Shown here one piece after another: positions 5,463-8,770 of a stretch of DNA of 8,770 bases. A model generated the notes under the pieces. That model was not told the DNA's origin and did no database searches. It saw nothing but the letters and a program-made list of their open reading frames with translations. Origin of the DNA: an uncultured Streptococcus sp. Its GTDB lineage: Bacteria; Bacillota; Bacilli; Lactobacillales; Streptococcaceae. Every line of letters starts with the position of its first letter. The stretch's first letter is position 1. The stretch is from contig CABSRC010000071.1 in assembly GCA_902480035.1 (NCBI GenBank), forward strand, positions 1 to 8,770, given 5' to 3'. The position numbers were made by a program, and so were the translations under genes.

Positions 5463-7781
5463 ATGGATAGATTAGAAGGACTCAGTCAGGAAGAAGTAGC
5501 GAAAAAGATCCAAGAGGGCAAGCAAAATAAGGTCACAATCAAGACAGAAAAAAGCCTAGGACAGATCATTCGAGACAATGTCTTTACTTACTTTAATCTG
5601 ATATTTTTGATTTTGGCTATTTTGCTGGTAGCAGTGAAATCTTGGAACAATCTCTTGTTTGTCCCGATTGTCGTGGTCAACTCCTTAGTTGGTATTGTGC
5701 AGGAAGTCCGTTCTAGACGGATCTTGCGTCAGATGCAATTTCTACACATGAGTGAGGCGATCGCTCTTCGCGAAGGCAAAGAAGTCGCTCTACCTATCGA
5801 TCAGCTGGTGGAGGGCGATCTAGTTCGCTTTCAAGCTGGAGACCAGATCTATGCGGATGGGGTCTTGCTGGAGGGCGAGCTAAAAGTCGATGAATCTCAA
5901 TTGACAGGTGAAGCTGATGAGGTCAAAAAAGGAGCGCAAGATGCGCTCATGTCAGGTAGCTTTGTGATTGCTGGTCAAGGACTGGCACGATTGGAAAAAG
6001 TGGGGAATGACTCCTACATCAACCAATTGAGCTTGGAAGCCAAGCAGGTCAAGTCCCATGAGGAATCTGATATGGTTCATGCGGTTAACCGCATCGTAGG
6101 GATCATTGGCCTTCTCATCATTCCGCTAGGTTCCCTCCTTTTTCTTCGGAGCTATGTCAGCCTAGGCGATAGCCTCAAGCTCAGTGTGACTTCAACAGTC
6201 GGAGCCTTGATCGGGATGATTCCAGAAGGTTTGTACCTCTTGATGACCTTGGCACTGGCTCTGGGAGCAGTCAGATTGGCCAAGGAGAAGGTCTTGCTCA
6301 ATAGCATGAAGGGGATTGAGACCTTATCGCGCGTGGATGTCCTTTGTGTCGATAAGACAGGGACCATTACAGAGCCTGGTATGGAAGTGACAGAGATTCG
6401 TCCGGCAAAAGACGCTCAAGACTTGGAAGCTCTAGCTCAGTATGTAGAAGCTAGTATGGATCAAAACGATACCATGGATGCGATCCGAAAATTCCACAAG
6501 ACGCCAGTCAGCTGTCCTTGGAAGACTCTTGAAATACTGCCTTTTACGTCCAAGAAAAAGTATGGGGCCATTGCCTTTGAATCTGGGATCTATGTATTAG
6601 GCGCACCGGAATTTGTTTTAAGGGAAGGTTTTTCAGAGGTTGAAGAGGAGATTGCTTCTGCTACGCAGGCAGGTAATCGGGTCTTGGCCTTTGGAAAATA
6701 TAGGGGAGAAGACCTTAGAGAGACGTTAGAGGCTCCTGTAGATTTGGTAGCCTGGATTATTCTCTCCAATCCTTTGAGAAAAAATGCCAAAGAAACCTTC
6801 GCCTACTTTAAAGAACAAGGTGTAACCATTAAGGTCATTTCAGGGGACAACCCTGCTACCGTCTCAGCTATTGCACAAAAAGCAGGCATTGAAGGAGCAG
6901 AAGACTTGATCGATGCCAGAACCTTGCAGACGGAAGAAGACTTGCACCAAGCGGCGAGCCAATATACAGTCTTTGGTCGGGTGACCCCAGAGCAAAAGAA
7001 AAGCCTTGTAGAAGGCTTGCAGGCAAAGGGTCATAAAGTAGCCATGACTGGAGATGGCGTCAATGATATTCTGGCCCTCAAAACAGCGGATTGTAGTATT
7101 GCGATGGAATCTGGAAATGATGCGACCAAAAAGATGGCGCAAGTGGTCTTACTGGATTCTGACTTTGGGAAGATGCCGTCTATCGTGGCAGAAGGTCGGC
7201 GGGTGGTCAATAATATTCAACGATCAGCCAGTCTCTTTTTGATCAAGAATATCTTCTCCATTTTGTTGGCTATCTCAGTGACGCTTTTAGCCTTTACCTA
7301 TCCCATCATGCCGTCGCAGATGTCTTTGATCAGTGGTTTTACGATTGGGATTCCGGGATTCTTCCTAGCGCTTGAGCCCAATAGCGAGCGCATCAAAGGG
7401 CGCTTTATCGAAACGGTCTTTAAAAATGCGCTGCCTGCTGCCTTGACGGATTTTATACTGATCTTCAGTCTGGTATTGCTCTCTTCAGCATTTGGCATGA
7501 GGTCGGAAGAACTCTCGAGTGCAGCCATCTGCTTGATGGCCTTCGTTGGTTTTGCTATCATCTACCAAGAATCCCAGCCTCTCAATCACTACAAGAGACT
7601 GGTTCTTCTAGGAAATATCCTAGCCTTCCTGGTTTCAAGCAGTATCTTAGGTAGATTCTTCAACATGAGCCCCTTGAGGCTTCAAACGCTGGTTATTTGT
7701 GCCATCATGGCCGTTCTTGCTCTCATCTTGATTCAAGTCTTCAAGAAACTAGTGGGCTGGTTCTTTCATCGGAAGAAATAA
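5463..7781 (+). CDS. P-type ATPase of the pneumococcal Exp7 type (cation not established)
   Basis: This 772-residue protein has a complete P-type ATPase layout: about ten membrane spans (near 40-57, 63-79, 209-228, 240-264, 593-612, 618-637, 659-677, 685-701, 713-730, 742-759), actuator TGE at 148-150, phosphorylated Asp297 in DKTGTIT, nucleotide-domain FTSKKK (361-366) and GAPE (380-383), and hinge TGDGVND (529-535). M4 carries PEGL (254-257), as in P2 pumps, not the CPC/SPC of heavy-metal P1B pumps, and there is no N-terminal CxxC metal domain. Overall it reads like the S. pneumoniae exported protein 7 (Exp7) subfamily, whose ion I do not know to be established. Aligned by eye with SERCA, M5 Glu771 corresponds to Ile600 and M6 Asp800 to Ile628 (TIGIP for TDGLP), while a Lys (595) sits in M5. 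This argues against simple calcium transport. The gene is coupled to the upstream VOC gene and ends convergently with rgg. Confidence 0.92.
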   Translation: MDRLEGLSQEEVAKKIQEGKQNKVTIKTEKSLGQIIRDNVFTYFNLIFLILAILLVAVKSWNNLLFVPIVVVNSLVGIVQEVRSRRILRQMQFLHMSEAIALREGKEVALPIDQLVEGDLVRFQAGDQIYADGVLLEGELKVDESQLTGEADEVKKGAQDALMSGSFVIAGQGLARLEKVGNDSYINQLSLEAKQVKSHEESDMVHAVNRIVGIIGLLIIPLGSLLFLRSYVSLGDSLKLSVTSTVGALIGMIPEGLYLLMTLALALGAVRLAKEKVLLNSMKGIETLSRVDVLCVDKTGTITEPGMEVTEIRPAKDAQDLEALAQYVEASMDQNDTMDAIRKFHKTPVSCPWKTLEILPFTSKKKYGAIAFESGIYVLGAPEFVLREGFSEVEEEIASATQAGNRVLAFGKYRGEDLRETLEAPVDLVAWIILSNPLRKNAKETFAYFKEQGVTIKVISGDNPATVSAIAQKAGIEGAEDLIDARTLQTEEDLHQAASQYTVFGRVTPEQKKSLVEGLQAKGHKVAMTGDGVNDILALKTADCSIAMESGNDATKKMAQVVLLDSDFGKMPSIVAEGRRVVNNIQRSASLFLIKNIFSILLAISVTLLAFTYPIMPSQMSLISGFTIGIPGFFLALEPNSERIKGRFIETVFKNALPAALTDFILIFSLVLLSSAFGMRSEELSSAAICLMAFVGFAIIYQESQPLNHYKRLVLLGNILAFLVSSSILGRFFNMSPLRLQTLVICAIMAVLALILIQVFKKLVGWFFHRKK

Positions 7782-7801
7782 AAGAAAAGAACAAAACAGA
7801 T

Positions 7802-7832
7802 AAAATAGTTTCGATTGGATGACGATATTTTT
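7802..7832. terminator. Possible bidirectional terminator between the ATPase and rgg genes
   Basis: AAAATA (7802-7807) pairs with TATTTT (7826-7831) and TCG (7811-7813) with CGA (7823-7825), leaving a 3-base bulge and a 9-base loop. A T-run ends the plus-strand copy. On the minus strand the same stem follows the regulator's stop codon and is followed by a broken T-rich tract. It is A/T-rich and therefore weak. The 49-base gap between the convergent genes holds nothing else. Confidence 0.4.
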
Positions 7833-8679
7833 AATGTTCAGTTAGTTCTATGAAATAGGCATCCCACTCTTGTGCTTCGGCTTTTGAAAGTAACAATGAA
7901 ACCGAATGGATAACATCATCATGGAGAGATCTCCCTTGCTTTGGATCTTCCCAAATACTTTGATAGATAGCCTTTAATTCTAGTAAGTATAATTTTTGAA
8001 ATGCAAAATAGTTAGGGAAATGTTTTTCAAATAGAAGTGTTAGCAGTTGTTTGCTAGCACTTTTTTCTTTTCTACTGATTAAGACAGATACTAAATTTAA
8101 AATCGTATCAATTTTGATTCGATCTAGATTGTTCTTAAGTTTGTCCGGTGTATTTTCCAAAATTGTATCCGTAAAGAGAACAATAGCCTCAGTTGTGAAA
8201 TAGGAGACCACACTTCCCATTAACCCAATGTCAAGATTGGTCCAATAATCTAATGAAAAAAAGTAATCCGTCAGTTCATTTATTGCCTGCTGTGAAACGG
8301 TTTTGTGCTGTTTTTCTGCAATGATAATCTCTAAAACGAGGGAGAGGATGTGGTAAATGTATTGATGCTTTGAGATCGCTAATTCTTGCAAATCATTTTT
8401 TATTTGAAGAAGTGATGGCCAATCCGAGTTTTCCATTGCTTCATCCATTCGTTTTTTCAAGGTTAAAAACTCAGCACTATGGAAATCACTCCAATCAAAG
8501 ATCTCATTAATCTCCACAATCATGTACCCCAATAATTGAAGCAATATATCATTGGATAGATTGGTTTTCCCATTTTCAAAATCAGAAATACTCGAAGCAG
8601 AACCAGCGATATTCCCAAGTTCTCTTAAGGAGATTTTTCTTTGTTTTCGAATCAATTTAAATTTTTCTCTAATGTCCAT
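7831..8679 (-). CDS. Rgg/GadR/MutR-family transcriptional regulator
   Basis: This 282-residue protein has the usual Rgg length and layout. An XRE-type helix-turn-helix occupies about residues 5-60 (recognition region near 16-42, including ISDFENGKTNLS), followed by an all-helical C-terminal domain (about 70-282) of the kind that in known Rggs binds short peptide pheromones. Rgg proteins are DNA-binding dimers that activate or repress adjacent genes. There is no cysteine anywhere, so it lacks the Cys45 described for the Rgg2/Rgg3 dimer disulfide. No pheromone gene is visible on its 3' side; if one exists it may be the divergent gene at 8763. The ATG at 8679 has only a poor upstream purine stretch (GGAAA, over 10 bases away). 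A TATAAT on the minus strand (8726-8721) is a possible -10 without a clear -35. A counted line inside the gene is about 28% G+C, far below ftsK, which fits an accessory regulator. Which Rgg group it belongs to cannot be told by eye. Confidence 0.88.
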   Translation of the reverse strand: MDIREKFKLIRKQRKISLRELGNIAGSASSISDFENGKTNLSNDILLQLLGYMIVEINEIFDWSDFHSAEFLTLKKRMDEAMENSDWPSLLQIKNDLQELAISKHQYIYHILSLVLEIIIAEKQHKTVSQQAINELTDYFFSLDYWTNLDIGLMGSVVSYFTTEAIVLFTDTILENTPDKLKNNLDRIKIDTILNLVSVLISRKEKSASKQLLTLLFEKHFPNYFAFQKLYLLELKAIYQSIWEDPKQGRSLHDDVIHSVSLLLSKAEAQEWDAYFIELTEH

Positions 8680-8762
8680 TTGTTCGGATTTCCGTAATTT
8701 TTTATATACTATTTTTTTATATTATATACTATATCTATAAAAAGGGAAAGGAGAAAAATAAG
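8680..8762. promoter_or_regulatory. AT-rich divergent promoter region between rgg and the next gene
   Basis: These 83 bases separate the regulator from a divergent gene and should hold both promoters and any Rgg operator. Visible elements: TTGTTC (8680-8685) 17 bases before TATATA (8703-8708) on the plus strand; TATACT at 8725-8730 on the plus strand; TATAAT (8726-8721) on the minus strand; a small CGGA-TT-TCCG inverted repeat (8685-8694); and the direct repeat listed separately. The sequence is so A/T-rich that -10-like hexamers occur by chance, so exact promoters are not assigned. Confidence 0.5.
8702..8732. repeat. 11-bp direct repeat at a 20-bp period, candidate operator
   Basis: TTATATACTAT occurs at 8702-8712 and again at 8722-8732. 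Over the full 20-base register (8701-8720 against 8721-8740), 16 of 20 positions match. A 20-bp spacing is close to two helical turns, which would place both copies on the same DNA face, as for a dimeric or tandem regulator. The low complexity of the sequence lowers certainty. Confidence 0.45.
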
Positions 8763-8770
8763 ATGCAAGT
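8763..8770 (+). CDS. Start of a divergent gene (partial, two codons plus)
   Basis: ATG at 8763 is preceded 9 bases upstream by an excellent ribosome site, AAAGGAG (8747-8753). Only ATG-CAA-GT is present before the window ends, so the product is unknown. Position opposite an Rgg regulator makes it the likely regulated gene, and either a pheromone peptide or a target protein would fit. Confidence 0.6.

Noticed and set aside
8552..8740. 62-codon plus-strand frame antisense to the rgg start, considered as a pheromone peptide
   Set aside because: It is longer than known short hydrophobic peptides, lacks a basic start plus hydrophobic core layout, has no ribosome site that I can see, and mostly mirrors the regulator's helix-turn-helix codons.

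Overview
The window looks like chromosomal DNA of a Streptococcus, probably of the mitis/sanguinis type. The FtsK, the Exp7-like P-type ATPase and the Rgg-family regulator all read as streptococcal versions of their families. The species cannot be fixed by eye.

Layout, left to right: (a) the first codons of a leftward gene with a secretion or lipoprotein signal, cut by the window edge, with a clean promoter. (b) A rightward run of three uncharacterised membrane proteins (292-2488). Gene 2 and gene 3 overlap, and a hairpin terminator closes the run. (c) ftsK (2641-5001), the membrane-anchored DNA translocase that clears and segregates chromosomes at the septum. Its only visible promoter element is an extended -10 that ends 7 bases before the ATG, so its mRNA may have almost no leader. 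(d) A two-gene unit made of a YaeR-type VOC/glyoxalase-fold metalloprotein (5068-5454) and an Exp7-like P-type ATPase (5463-7781). The ATPase ribosome binding site lies across the VOC stop codon. (e) A convergent Rgg-family (XRE helix-turn-helix plus helical C-terminal domain) regulator on the minus strand (7831-8679). Beyond it lies an AT-rich divergent promoter region with an 11-bp direct repeat at a 20-bp period, and a rightward gene of which only the start codon and two more codons' worth of sequence are visible.

Base composition is uneven. Lines counted by hand in ftsK reach about 55% G+C, whereas lines inside the unknown membrane operon and the rgg gene are near 28%. This fits a conserved core (ftsK, VOC, ATPase) flanked by more variable genes. 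The points most worth following are the unknown membrane trio, the possible near-leaderless ftsK mRNA, the Exp7-like pump whose usual cation-binding acids in M5 and M6 appear replaced, and the divergent Rgg locus with its repeat. No RNA genes, CRISPR array, insertion sequence or attachment site was seen.
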